Assembly (NCBI RefSeq): GCF_946886695.1
Contig: NZ_CAMPJD010000026.1
Span: 1 to 55,382 of the forward strand
Direction of reading: 5' to 3'
Length of the DNA: 55,382 nucleotides
Origin: an uncultured Pseudoxanthomonas sp.
GTDB taxonomy: Bacteria > Pseudomonadota > Gammaproteobacteria > Xanthomonadales > Xanthomonadaceae
Below, one piece after another: positions 34,079-41,600 of the stretch. Below the pieces are notes generated by a model. It did no database searches and was not told the origin of the DNA. It was given only the letters and a program-made list of their open reading frames with translations. How positions within the stretch are numbered: position 1 is the first letter of the stretch; the number at the start of each line of letters is the position of its first letter. A program made the position numbers and the translations under genes.

Positions 34079-35437
34079 ATGCGCATTGCCAATTCCTTGC
34101 TCCTGTTGCTGGCCAGCCTGGCGTCGGCGCCCTGCGGACACGCCGCACCGGTGCCGCAGCAGGGGCGGGACGGGATCGACGTGGGAGCGGTGCTGTCGCC
34201 GCGGGACCGCGTGGAGCCCGAGAACCGCATGCTTCGCGAGCGGCTCGACACCTTGCTGCCACGGCTGATGCGTGATGCCGACCTCGACATGTGGGTGGTG
34301 ATCGCGCGCGAGTACGCCGAAGACCCGGTGTACTTCACGCTGGTGCCGCAGCCGGCCCATGCGGCGCGCCGGACCACGATGCTGGTCTTCCATCGCCAGC
34401 CGGACGGCAGCGTGCAGCGGCTGTCCATCAACCGGTACCCGTTCGGCGCACCCTACGACACGGCGTGGTCCGGCGGAGACCTCAATGCGCAGTGGGAGGC
34501 GCTGGGGGCGCTGATCACTGCGCGCGACCCGCGCAGGATCGGCATCAACGTCTCCGGCGAGTGGGCGGTCGCCGATGGCCTGACGCACGCGCTGCACGAG
34601 CGCCTGCTGTCGGTGCTGCCGGCCGCGCTGCACGCCAGGCTCGTGCCGGCGGAGACGCTGGTCGTCCGCTGGATGGAAACCCGCACGGCGGGAGAGCTCG
34701 CGGCGTATCCGCATATCGTGTCGCTCGCACGCGGCGTGATCGCCGAAGCGTTCTCGGGTCGGGTCATCACGCCCGGCGTCACCACCACGAATGACGTGGC
34801 CTGGTACATCCGGGAGCGCTTCGAGTCGTTGGGGCTGGCGCCGTGGTTCATGCCGGACGTGAACCTGCAGCGGGCGGGCACGGCGTGCGCCGACGATGCG
34901 CCGTTCTGTGGCGAAGAAGGCGTGATCCAGCCCGGTGATGTGCTGCATACCGATGTGGGGCTGTGCTACCTCAAGCTCTGTACTGATACGCAGGAAATGG
35001 CCTACGTGGCCAGCACGGGCGAAGCCGGGGTGCCTGCCGGGTTGCGTGCGGCGCTGGCACAGGGCAACCGCTGGCAGGACACGCTGACCGGCCAGTTCGT
35101 CACCGGCCGCACGGGCAACGAGATCCTGGCGGCGACGCAGCGCGAGGTGGCGCGCCTGGGCCTGCGCGCGGCGACCTACTCACATCCGGTGGGGTTCGTG
35201 GGCCACGCGCCCGGGCCGACCATCGGCATGTGGGACAACCAGGGCCCCACCGCGGGGCAGGGCGACTGGCCGCTGCATGCCGATACGGTCTACGCCATCG
35301 AGGGCAACGTGAAGGCACGCGTCCCGGAGTGGGGCGGGCAGAACGTGCAGGTCAAGCTGGAGCAGATGGCCGTGTTCGATGGCCGGAGGGTGGTCTATCT
35401 GGCGGGGCGCCAGGTGGTCTGGCACGTGGTGCGGTGA
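34079..35437 (+). CDS. M24 family metallopeptidase (Xaa-Pro aminopeptidase-like), exported
   Basis: 452 aa from ATG 34079. It starts with a Sec signal (MRIANSLLLLLASLASAPCG...HAA), so I prefer this ATG to 34052. All five M24 metal ligands are present with classic spacing: D292, D303, H376 (GHAPGP), E408 (YAIEGN) and E428 (KLEQM). The N-terminal domain (about 40-215) is creatinase/aminopeptidase P-like. It should release N-terminal residues before proline in the periplasm with two metal ions. It is divergent from the TPR gene across a 147-bp gap. Confidence 0.9.
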   Translation: MRIANSLLLLLASLASAPCGHAAPVPQQGRDGIDVGAVLSPRDRVEPENRMLRERLDTLLPRLMRDADLDMWVVIAREYAEDPVYFTLVPQPAHAARRTTMLVFHRQPDGSVQRLSINRYPFGAPYDTAWSGGDLNAQWEALGALITARDPRRIGINVSGEWAVADGLTHALHERLLSVLPAALHARLVPAETLVVRWMETRTAGELAAYPHIVSLARGVIAEAFSGRVITPGVTTTNDVAWYIRERFESLGLAPWFMPDVNLQRAGTACADDAPFCGEEGVIQPGDVLHTDVGLCYLKLCTDTQEMAYVASTGEAGVPAGLRAALAQGNRWQDTLTGQFVTGRTGNEILAATQREVARLGLRAATYSHPVGFVGHAPGPTIGMWDNQGPTAGQGDWPLHADTVYAIEGNVKARVPEWGGQNVQVKLEQMAVFDGRRVVYLAGRQVVWHVVR

Positions 35438-35469
35438 CGCGCCGGACGCGCGGGCGGTAGGATGCCGGC

Positions 35470-35910
35470 ATGAGCGCCGATGCCCACCTGATCGCCTGCC
35501 CGCACTGCGCGGCGATGAACCGTGTGCCGCCGGCGCGGCTGGTCGAGACGCCCAACTGCGGGCGCTGCCACCATCCCTTGTTCACCGGCCTGCCGCTGGC
35601 GCTGGGCGAGGCGGACTTCGACCGGCACGCCCTGCGCAGTACGCTGCCGTTGCTGGTGGATTTCTGGGCGCCGTGGTGCGGGCCTTGCCTGCAGATGGCC
35701 CCGCATTTCCAGCAGGCGGCGGGCGTGCTGGAGCCCGCGATGCGGCTGGCCAAGGTGGACACGGAAGCCTGCCCGGGGCTGGGCAACCGCTTCGGCATCC
35801 GCAGCATCCCGACGATGGTGCTGCTGCAGGGTGGCCGCGAGCTCGCCCGGCAGAGCGGGGCGATGTCGGCGGAGGGGATCGTAAGGTGGGCGCGCGGGGT
35901 GGCGGGATGA
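35470..35910 (+). CDS. trxC: Thioredoxin 2 (TrxC), zinc-containing
   Basis: 146 aa. An N-terminal zinc finger (C10-x2-C13 and C30-x2-C33) precedes a thioredoxin domain with active site WCGPC (69-73) and the cis-Pro region IRSIPTMVLLQGG. This layout is that of TrxC, a cytoplasmic disulfide reductase that helps in oxidative stress. It starts 32 bp after the M24 gene; co-transcription is possible. The C-terminal ends VRWARGVAG. Confidence 0.94.
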   Translation: MSADAHLIACPHCAAMNRVPPARLVETPNCGRCHHPLFTGLPLALGEADFDRHALRSTLPLLVDFWAPWCGPCLQMAPHFQQAAGVLEPAMRLAKVDTEACPGLGNRFGIRSIPTMVLLQGGRELARQSGAMSAEGIVRWARGVAG

Positions 35911-35991
35911 GGTTGCCAAGGGCACGCAAGCGCGGTGCTGTGCTCCCCGCGGGCGCTACGCGATGATCAAGAATCCTGCGGTGGTCGCGGC

Positions 35992-36540
35992 ATGACGCTG
36001 CCGATTCTTGAAACAGGGCGCTTTCATTTGCGACCTCTGCTTGAGAAGGACCAGGCCTTGTACGTTTCCATTTACACGAACGAAGCGTTGATGCGCTTCG
36101 TGGGCGAGCCAATGGAATCCGGGGACGCAGTACGCGCGTTCAGCGCGTTTCTTCGTTCCAATCGGCATGGTGACCTTCGGCGAGCTTGTTGTTGGGTTAT
36201 CGAACACGACGGTCCGACGCGGGAAGCAGTCGGACTTCTGGCGTTGATTCCCCATCCCGAGGCCGCTGAAATTGGAGTGATGGTTCTGCAGGCTTGGCAG
36301 GGTCGCAAGGTTGCCCAGGACGTCATCGGGTTCCTTTCCGGTCATGTGTTCCAGGACGAGAGTTGGACACGGACCTTCAGCCGACATCTGCGCGAGAACG
36401 AAGCAGGTGCCGGCGTGATGCGCAGGCTGGGATTCCGGGAGATGGAGGATGTTCCCGGTGGCGCGCGGTTTCGAGGGTGGGAGATGGCGCGCGAGGAGTG
36501 GAAGGAGCGCCACTCGGTGGCGCCGCTGTACGGCACATGA
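35992..36540 (+). CDS. GNAT N-acetyltransferase (RimJ/RimL-like), first gene of the borosin block
   Basis: 182 aa from ATG 35992. It opens with the RimJ/RimL pattern LPILETGRFHLRPLLEKD; the acetyl-CoA region fits IGVMVLQAWQGRKVAQDVIG and the C-terminal strand fits GVMRRLGFREME. The gene ends 17 bp before the methyltransferase, so they are almost certainly one operon. In that context it could acetylate the N-terminus or a side chain of the peptide product, or confer self-protection; both are inference. By eye the base composition is less GC-rich from here to about 37750. The Shine-Dalgarno is weak. Confidence 0.85.
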   Translation: MTLPILETGRFHLRPLLEKDQALYVSIYTNEALMRFVGEPMESGDAVRAFSAFLRSNRHGDLRRACCWVIEHDGPTREAVGLLALIPHPEAAEIGVMVLQAWQGRKVAQDVIGFLSGHVFQDESWTRTFSRHLRENEAGAGVMRRLGFREMEDVPGGARFRGWEMAREEWKERHSVAPLYGT

Positions 36541-36557
36541 TGGGGCAGGAGGAAGCA

Positions 36558-37340
36558 ATGACAGGAAGGGGTACGCTCGCATGCGTGGGCGTAGGAATGA
36601 CGTTGGGAGCGCACCTTGCGCCGCGCGCGCGGAGCCATATCGAACAGGCCGATGTGGTCTTCAGTGCCATGTCGGATCCGATCGTGGAGCTTTGGGTCCA
36701 AGGCATGAACCGGGACGTCAGGAGCCTGCAGCCGCTCTACGCCGAAGGGAAGCCGCGTCGCGAGACCTATCGCGAGATGGTGGAGTTGATGATGACAGAG
36801 GTCCGCCAAGGGCGCCGCGTATGCGGGGCCTTCTATGGTCATCCAGGGGTCTTTGCTCAGGTGCCGCACCAAGCGCTGGCGAAAGCGCGTGCGGAAGGTT
36901 ACGAGGCTGTCATGGAGGCCGCTGTTTCTGCTGAGGATTGCCTCTATGCGGACCTGGGCATCGATCCTGGCGCCTTCGGTTGTCAGCATTTTGAAGCCAG
37001 CCAGTTCATGTTCTATCAGCGCAGAGTCGATCCTTCCGCCTACTTGGTCCTTTGGCAGATCGGTGTGGCCGGTGACCTGACGACGGGACGCCTGTCCACG
37101 GATGCCGGAGCAAAGCAGTTGCTGGTGGATCTGCTGCTTGACGACTACCCGCCGGACCATGGAGTTGTCGCCTATGAAGCCGCGACCCTGCCCATTGCCT
37201 CCCCTCGCATTGACCGGCTGCCGCTCGATCGGCTGCCTACGGCCCCCCTGTCGGCCGCGACCACGCTGGTAATACCTCCTGCCATGCCCTTACGCCGTAA
37301 CGAGCGCGTGCTGGAGCAACTCCGTCGCATGGCGCGGTGA
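36558..37340 (+). CDS. Borosin-type peptide backbone alpha-N-methyltransferase (split borosin, SonM/OphMA-like)
   Basis: 260 aa with AGGAGG just upstream. The fold is tetrapyrrole methylase (TP-methylase): SAM-binding start LACVGVGMTLG (7-17) and AFYGHPGVFAQVPHQAL (91-107). Y61, R67 and Y71 have exactly the 6- and 4-residue spacing of the catalytic Y66, R72 and Y76 of the fungal borosin enzyme OphMA. ISAEDCLFADLG-like sequence (VSAEDCLYADLG, 123-134) and GCQHFEASQF (141-150) match bacterial borosin enzymes rather than cobalamin or DiPH methylases. It should add methyls to backbone amides of the separate precursor encoded 138 bp downstream. The substrate is in trans, unlike OphMA, where it is fused. 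Confidence 0.88.
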   Translation: MTGRGTLACVGVGMTLGAHLAPRARSHIEQADVVFSAMSDPIVELWVQGMNRDVRSLQPLYAEGKPRRETYREMVELMMTEVRQGRRVCGAFYGHPGVFAQVPHQALAKARAEGYEAVMEAAVSAEDCLYADLGIDPGAFGCQHFEASQFMFYQRRVDPSAYLVLWQIGVAGDLTTGRLSTDAGAKQLLVDLLLDDYPPDHGVVAYEAATLPIASPRIDRLPLDRLPTAPLSAATTLVIPPAMPLRRNERVLEQLRRMAR

Positions 37341-37355
37341 CGCATGGTGGGTCGG

Positions 37356-37378
37356 CAATGGTCATGGCAAGACCATTG
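37356..37378 (+). promoter_or_regulatory. Stem-loop between borosin methyltransferase and precursor genes
   Basis: CAATGGTC (37356-37363) and GACCATTG (37371-37378) are perfect complements with a 7-nt loop, starting 15 bp after the methyltransferase stop. Only AAAAG follows, so it is not an obvious terminator. It could set the ratio of enzyme to precursor by RNA processing or stabilise the downstream transcript, or be an operator. Confidence 0.45.
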
Positions 37379-37478
37379 AAAAGTGGGTATTGTCCCGGAC
37401 GGGGGCAGCTTTTGCCGGCCTGTCGGGCCCGGTAGCGGCTGCGGAAGTGCCGAATTTCATCAAAATTGGGGAAACAGC

Positions 37479-37754
37479 GTGTCCAATGCAATCCGCTTTC
37501 TGGAATCCATGGGGGCGTCCGATTCGCTGCGTGCGGCATCGGACTATGAGGCGGCGGTGAGGGCGCTCGATGTCGAGTCGGCCCAACAGACTGCGCTGCT
37601 CGACCGTGATTCGGCTTCACTTGCGGGGCTATTGCTCGCCCGTCCGACGATGTTCTGCATGATCCTGGCTCCGGACGAGGGCAAGGAAGACGAATTGCCC
37701 GACCAGGCCGACGAGCAGACGGATGGAGACGAGGACCACGGAGAAAAAGAGTAG
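37479..37754 (+). CDS. Split-borosin RiPP precursor peptide
   Basis: 91 aa from GTG 37479, with GGGGA 7-11 nt upstream. Residues 1-55 look helical (NAIRFLESMGASDSLRAA, YEAAVRALDVESAQQTALL), like the leader/borosin-binding domain of SonA-type precursors. A short hydrophobic strand MFCMILAP (58-65) is the likely methylated core. The tail from 66 is extremely acidic (26 residues, mostly Asp/Glu). A longer frame from 37383 is open but unlike any leader. The gene follows the methyltransferase by 138 bp. The exact core boundaries and methylated residues cannot be read from sequence. Confidence 0.8.
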   Translation: MSNAIRFLESMGASDSLRAASDYEAAVRALDVESAQQTALLDRDSASLAGLLLARPTMFCMILAPDEGKEDELPDQADEQTDGDEDHGEKE

Positions 37755-37760
37755 GCTCCG

Positions 37761-37775
37761 GGAGCGCTTTGCTCC
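37761..37775 (+). promoter_or_regulatory. Small hairpin between precursor gene and TPR-GGDEF gene
   Basis: GGAGC (37761-37765) and GCTCC (37771-37775) pair over a 5-nt loop, with partial extension by flanking CCG/GG. No T-run follows. It may attenuate read-through from the borosin genes into the next gene. Confidence 0.3.
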
Positions 37776-37803
37776 GGCTGCATCGGCTGATCGGGAGAAG
37801 GAC

Positions 37804-39621
37804 ATGAGACTCGGGAAAGGACGTACCTTGTGGTTGGCAGCTGTGCTGGCGTGCGTTCTCGCCGCGCCGGTCCAGGCACAGGTTTCACCCGGCATCGATG
37901 CGCTGATCGAACAGGCGGAGGCGATCAAGACGTCGCAGCCCGCCAAGTTCTATGATGTGTTGGAACGTCTCGAAAAGCGTGTAGAGGACGCCACACCTGA
38001 GCAACGCCTCAAGCTGAGGCTGCTCCGGGCGCATGGTTTCCTGATGAAGGGCAGGGCGGAGCCCGCAATACGCGAGCTCCGCCAGATCCAGCAGGAAACC
38101 GACGATCCGGAGATGCTGTTCTGGACAGGCTCGCTGCTGGTCAACACCTACGCGCTGACGCGTAAATTCGAGCAGGGGCTGACGACCCTCAACGACATCC
38201 TCCCGCTTGCCACCAAGGTGGAGAAGAAAGACGTCCGTCACCGTGGCCTTCTGGTCGCGGGTCTGCTGTACAACCAGGTAGGGGAGTACATGCTCGGCGA
38301 GCAGTACGCCAACCAGGTCCTGGCAGACGCGCCCGATGGACGCAACCAGTGCGCCGCCGGCAACCTGGTTGCCGAAGCGGCATTAGGACTGAAGAAAGCA
38401 CCCTCCGAGGAAATGATCTTCCGCACGATCAAGGTTTGCGAGGATCAGAAGGAACCTATCCTGGGTGGGTTGACGCGCACGTACTTGGCGCGGAAATGGG
38501 TGGAGGACGGCAAAGTCGATCAGGCGATCGAATTGCTGGAGCGCTACCTCCCCACCGTGACGGCTACGGGCTACCCCTTGGTCATCAGTGAATACCACGC
38601 CATGCTGGCCAGCATGTACCTGAAGCTGGGCGATATCGGCACGGCGCAGGCGCACGCCAACGAAGCTGTGGAGCGAGGGGTGGGCATGACATCGCTGCCG
38701 CTCGTGGTGGCATACAAGACACTTTACGAAATCGCCGAGTCGCGTGGTGATTCCAAGGCGGCGTTGTCGCGCTACCGGCAGTACGCCGACGCCGACAAGG
38801 CATACCTCAACGACGTAAAGACGCGCCAGCTGGCTTATCAGATCGTTCGCCAGCAGATACTCCAGAAGACCCAGCAGATCAGCATGCTGGACCAGGAAAA
38901 CCAGGTCCTGCAGTTGCAGCGCACGGTCGACCAGCAGGCCGCGCAGAATACGCGGCTGATCGTCATCCTGCTGGTGCTGCTGGTCGCCTCCATCGGCTAC
39001 TGGGCGTTCAAGATCAAGCGCGTGCAGCTGTCGCTGAAGAAGATGGCCGAAACCGATGCGCTGACCGGCATCTGCAACCGCCACCACTTCACCCTGCGTG
39101 CCGAGCGCGCGCTGGCCGAGTGTGCCCGCAATGGCGAGCAGGCCGCGCTGATCATGTTCGACCTCGACCACTTCAAGAACATCAACGACCGTTTCGGCCA
39201 TGGCACCGGCGACTGGGCGCTCAAGGAAGTGGCTGAAGCCAGCAAGGGCTTCTGCCGCCGCATTGACGTACTCGGCCGCCTGGGTGGCGAGGAGTTCGCC
39301 ATCCTCATGTACGGTTGCGATCTGCGCGCTGCTGCCCGCGTGGCTGAAGACTGCCGCGTCCGCCTGGCGCAGATCGAGACCCGCGAGACCGGGCATGTCT
39401 TCGCCATCACCGGCAGTTTCGGGGTGACCTCCAGCATGCAGTCCGGCTACAGCCTGGCCAAGCTGCTGTCGCACGCCGACAAACAGCTGTACCGCGCCAA
39501 GCACCTGGGCCGCAACCGCGTCTGCGTGCACGAGAACGAACACGAGAACGTGCGTGCCGCCGGCAGCAACGTGCTGGAACTGCCGCAGCGCGAGGGCCGC
39601 ACGGAACACCTTGGCGCCTGA
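37804..39621 (+). CDS. Diguanylate cyclase with periplasmic TPR domain
   Basis: 605 aa from ATG 37804 (GGAGAAGG upstream). Sec signal (RTLWLAAVLACVLAAPVQA), a TPR-like helical sensor (about 30-370), a coiled segment LDQENQVLQLQRTVDQQ, one membrane span (about 385-404) and a cytoplasmic GGDEF domain. The active site is GGEEF (494-498) and an inhibitory I-site R485-x2-D488 is present, so it should make c-di-GMP with product feedback. It begins 49 bp after the borosin precursor and may share its transcript, though it could equally have its own promoter. Confidence 0.9.
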   Translation: MRLGKGRTLWLAAVLACVLAAPVQAQVSPGIDALIEQAEAIKTSQPAKFYDVLERLEKRVEDATPEQRLKLRLLRAHGFLMKGRAEPAIRELRQIQQETDDPEMLFWTGSLLVNTYALTRKFEQGLTTLNDILPLATKVEKKDVRHRGLLVAGLLYNQVGEYMLGEQYANQVLADAPDGRNQCAAGNLVAEAALGLKKAPSEEMIFRTIKVCEDQKEPILGGLTRTYLARKWVEDGKVDQAIELLERYLPTVTATGYPLVISEYHAMLASMYLKLGDIGTAQAHANEAVERGVGMTSLPLVVAYKTLYEIAESRGDSKAALSRYRQYADADKAYLNDVKTRQLAYQIVRQQILQKTQQISMLDQENQVLQLQRTVDQQAAQNTRLIVILLVLLVASIGYWAFKIKRVQLSLKKMAETDALTGICNRHHFTLRAERALAECARNGEQAALIMFDLDHFKNINDRFGHGTGDWALKEVAEASKGFCRRIDVLGRLGGEEFAILMYGCDLRAAARVAEDCRVRLAQIETRETGHVFAITGSFGVTSSMQSGYSLAKLLSHADKQLYRAKHLGRNRVCVHENEHENVRAAGSNVLELPQREGRTEHLGA

Positions 39622-39640
39622 CGCTGACGCGTCGTCTCAC

Positions 39641-40729
39641 TCAGCGTGTCGCGAGGGCGGGCTGCGGCCCTTCATGGAGGGCCAACTGGTTGCGCCCGCT
39701 GCTCTTTGCCCGGTAGAGCGCCCGGTCGGCCGTTTCCAGCCAGGCCCGCAAGCCGGCTGTCGCAGCGTCCGCGCTCGCCAATCCCAGGCTCACCGTGTGT
39801 CGCAGGTCCGGCGCGGACTGCACCCGCAAGGCCTCCACGCCTGTCCGGATGCGTTGCGCGACGATCTCCGCTGCCACCAGGTCGGTTCCGCGCAGCAGGA
39901 CGGCGAACTCGTCGCCACCCAGCCGGCCCGCGCAGTCCTGCCCGCGGATGCTGTGGCGGATCACCTCGGCGGTCGCGCGCAGCACGTCATCACCCACCGC
40001 GTGGCCGTGACGGTCGTTGATCGCCTTGAAGTGGTCGATGTCGATCATCATGAGTGTCGCGGGTTCTCCGGTCACGGCGCACTGGTCCAGCAACAGCGTG
40101 GCCTGTTCCTGCCAGTGCCGGCGGCTGTCCAGTCCCGTCAACGTATCGCGCCGGCTCAGTTCGTCCAGCAGGCGGTTCTGCCGCTTCACCTTGCGGACCA
40201 GATGATAGCTGGCCTGGCTGACCGCGATGGAGTGGATCAGCAGCATCGGCAGGCATGCCAGCATTACCGGCATGCTGGTGGCCGGACGCAGCTCGAATCC
40301 CGTTACCGCCCCGGCCACCAACGCGCCGGCCAGCATCAACGGAAGCGACCAGTACCAGAGACGATCGATGCCGGTGCTGATCTTGTCGACCGTGGCCAGC
40401 GTCACCAGCAGCACGCTGGGGAGCAGGTTGAATGCCATCAGCGGCACCCACATGCCGGCTAGCAGGGAATCGAACAGCAGGTTGCGGATCTCGCCCCGAA
40501 AAGGCATGGGATGGCGCAACGACAGCCATAGCGCGAGTTGCGGCCACACCACGGCGGTGAAGACCAGCCATGCCCACGTGCCCCAGGCGGCATTGTTCTC
40601 CAGCAGGACAGTCCCCACCGGCAACGCAGCCAGACCCATCCCCAGCATGCGCAGCCGGTAGATCCGGCGCGGCAATCGCTGGCTCTGGCGCGCCGGATCG
40701 GCGCCGGAAAGCGGTGCGGTGAACGGCAT
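39641..40729 (-). CDS. MASE2-type membrane diguanylate cyclase (AdrA/DgcC-like)
   Basis: 362 aa from ATG 40729. The N-terminal MASE2 region (about 20-180) has RRIYRLRMLGMGLAALPVG and several hydrophobic spans; a coiled linker (VRKVKRQNRLLDELSRRD) leads to the GGDEF domain with GGDEF at 271-275 and I-site R262-x2-D265. DgcC/AdrA enzymes make c-di-GMP that activates cellulose synthesis in enterics; the output here is unknown. The gene is convergent with the other cyclase, with stops 19 bp apart. The frame is open about 35 codons further upstream, but MASE2 similarity begins after this ATG. Confidence 0.9.
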   Translation of the reverse strand: MPFTAPLSGADPARQSQRLPRRIYRLRMLGMGLAALPVGTVLLENNAAWGTWAWLVFTAVVWPQLALWLSLRHPMPFRGEIRNLLFDSLLAGMWVPLMAFNLLPSVLLVTLATVDKISTGIDRLWYWSLPLMLAGALVAGAVTGFELRPATSMPVMLACLPMLLIHSIAVSQASYHLVRKVKRQNRLLDELSRRDTLTGLDSRRHWQEQATLLLDQCAVTGEPATLMMIDIDHFKAINDRHGHAVGDDVLRATAEVIRHSIRGQDCAGRLGGDEFAVLLRGTDLVAAEIVAQRIRTGVEALRVQSAPDLRHTVSLGLASADAATAGLRAWLETADRALYRAKSSGRNQLALHEGPQPALATR

Positions 40730-40873
40730 TGGCGCGTGGAGTCCCCTTGCTCGTGACGGCCATTCCCGGTGCACCGGGGGCAGGCGGAGTGTAGGCCAAA
40801 CCGTGACGCTGGGCACGTCACGGAGCTCTGCCAACGACAGCGGCCCCGGTCGGGAAATCTTGAGGCGGTGTCG

Positions 40874-40879
40874 GATAAT
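40874..40879 (+). promoter_or_regulatory. Candidate -10 box for the DUF998 gene
   Basis: GATAAT lies 28 bp before ATG 40908 and matches five of six positions of the sigma-70 -10 consensus. A convincing -35 was not found. Confidence 0.4.
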
Positions 40880-40907
40880 CGGGGGCCTGTTTCCCGTGGG
40901 CGCCTCG

Positions 40908-41552
40908 ATGCCTGATTCCCAGTGCCGACCCGTTTCCCACGATCACCGCACACGCGCTCGGATTGCCGCCCTTGCCGCGATGGCAGGCGCGTCGCTGTTC
41001 CTGATGGTGGGCACCGCGCTGCAGTTCGTCCGGGCTGATCTCGCCTGGCAGCAGGCCACGATGAGCCAGTACCTGCTCGGTCCCGGCGGATTGCTGCTGC
41101 GCGTTGCCTACTGCGTGCTGGCGATCGCCATCATGGTGCTGGCGATAGGCATCTACCGGCAGTTGTCGGCGCATGCGCGCAGTGCGGCACCGCTCCTGCT
41201 GCTCTGCACCGGCGCGGTCGCGCTGGCGGGCGTGGCGATTGGGGACTCGTGGCTGCCGTCCATCGCGCCCGATTTCCATCGCTGGTTCCACCACACCTGC
41301 GCGATCACCGCCTTCCTCTGCGTCACTGGCGGCATGGTGCTGCAGGCGTGGCGGTTCCGGCTTGACCCGGCCTGGCGGTCCTGCTTCCCCCTCGCGGCGG
41401 GATGGTCGCTCGGCTGCCAGGGGTTGCTGTGGATGCATTCACTGTGGCCGCCTGCCGGACAGGGCTGGGTGCAGAAGCTGCTGATCGCGCTGATCGTCAC
41501 CGCCATGCTGCTTGCCGGAATATGGCTCTGGCGCGCGGCGCGGGTGCGATGA
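40908..41552 (+). CDS. DUF998 family membrane protein
   Basis: 214 aa from ATG 40908. Six hydrophobic segments are visible (for example IAALAAMAGASLFLMVGTAL and YCVLAIAIMVLAIGIY), with conserved loops WQQATMSQYLLGPGG and DFHRWFHHTCAI. The layout and the SxYLLG loop match DUF998, a family of six-span membrane proteins with no assigned function. It may be transcribed from a GATAAT promoter just upstream. It is 48 bp before the RidA gene. Confidence 0.85.
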   Translation: MPDSQCRPVSHDHRTRARIAALAAMAGASLFLMVGTALQFVRADLAWQQATMSQYLLGPGGLLLRVAYCVLAIAIMVLAIGIYRQLSAHARSAAPLLLLCTGAVALAGVAIGDSWLPSIAPDFHRWFHHTCAITAFLCVTGGMVLQAWRFRLDPAWRSCFPLAAGWSLGCQGLLWMHSLWPPAGQGWVQKLLIALIVTAMLLAGIWLWRAARVR

Positions 41553-41600
41553 CGCAGGCACGGCGCTAAGCTGCGGCTTCCAATCAGGGAGAAGAGCATC

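Noticed and set aside
36558..37340. Cobalamin or siroheme biosynthesis methylase
   Set aside because: The fold is shared, but the Y-R-Y triad spacing, the YGHPGVF and GCQHFEAS motifs, the lack of tetrapyrrole genes nearby and the adjacent peptide gene favour a borosin enzyme.
37383..37478. Longer N-terminus for the borosin precursor
   Set aside because: The extra 32 residues (Gly/Cys/Pro-rich) do not resemble a leader peptide and have no ribosome-binding site, whereas GTG 37479 has one.
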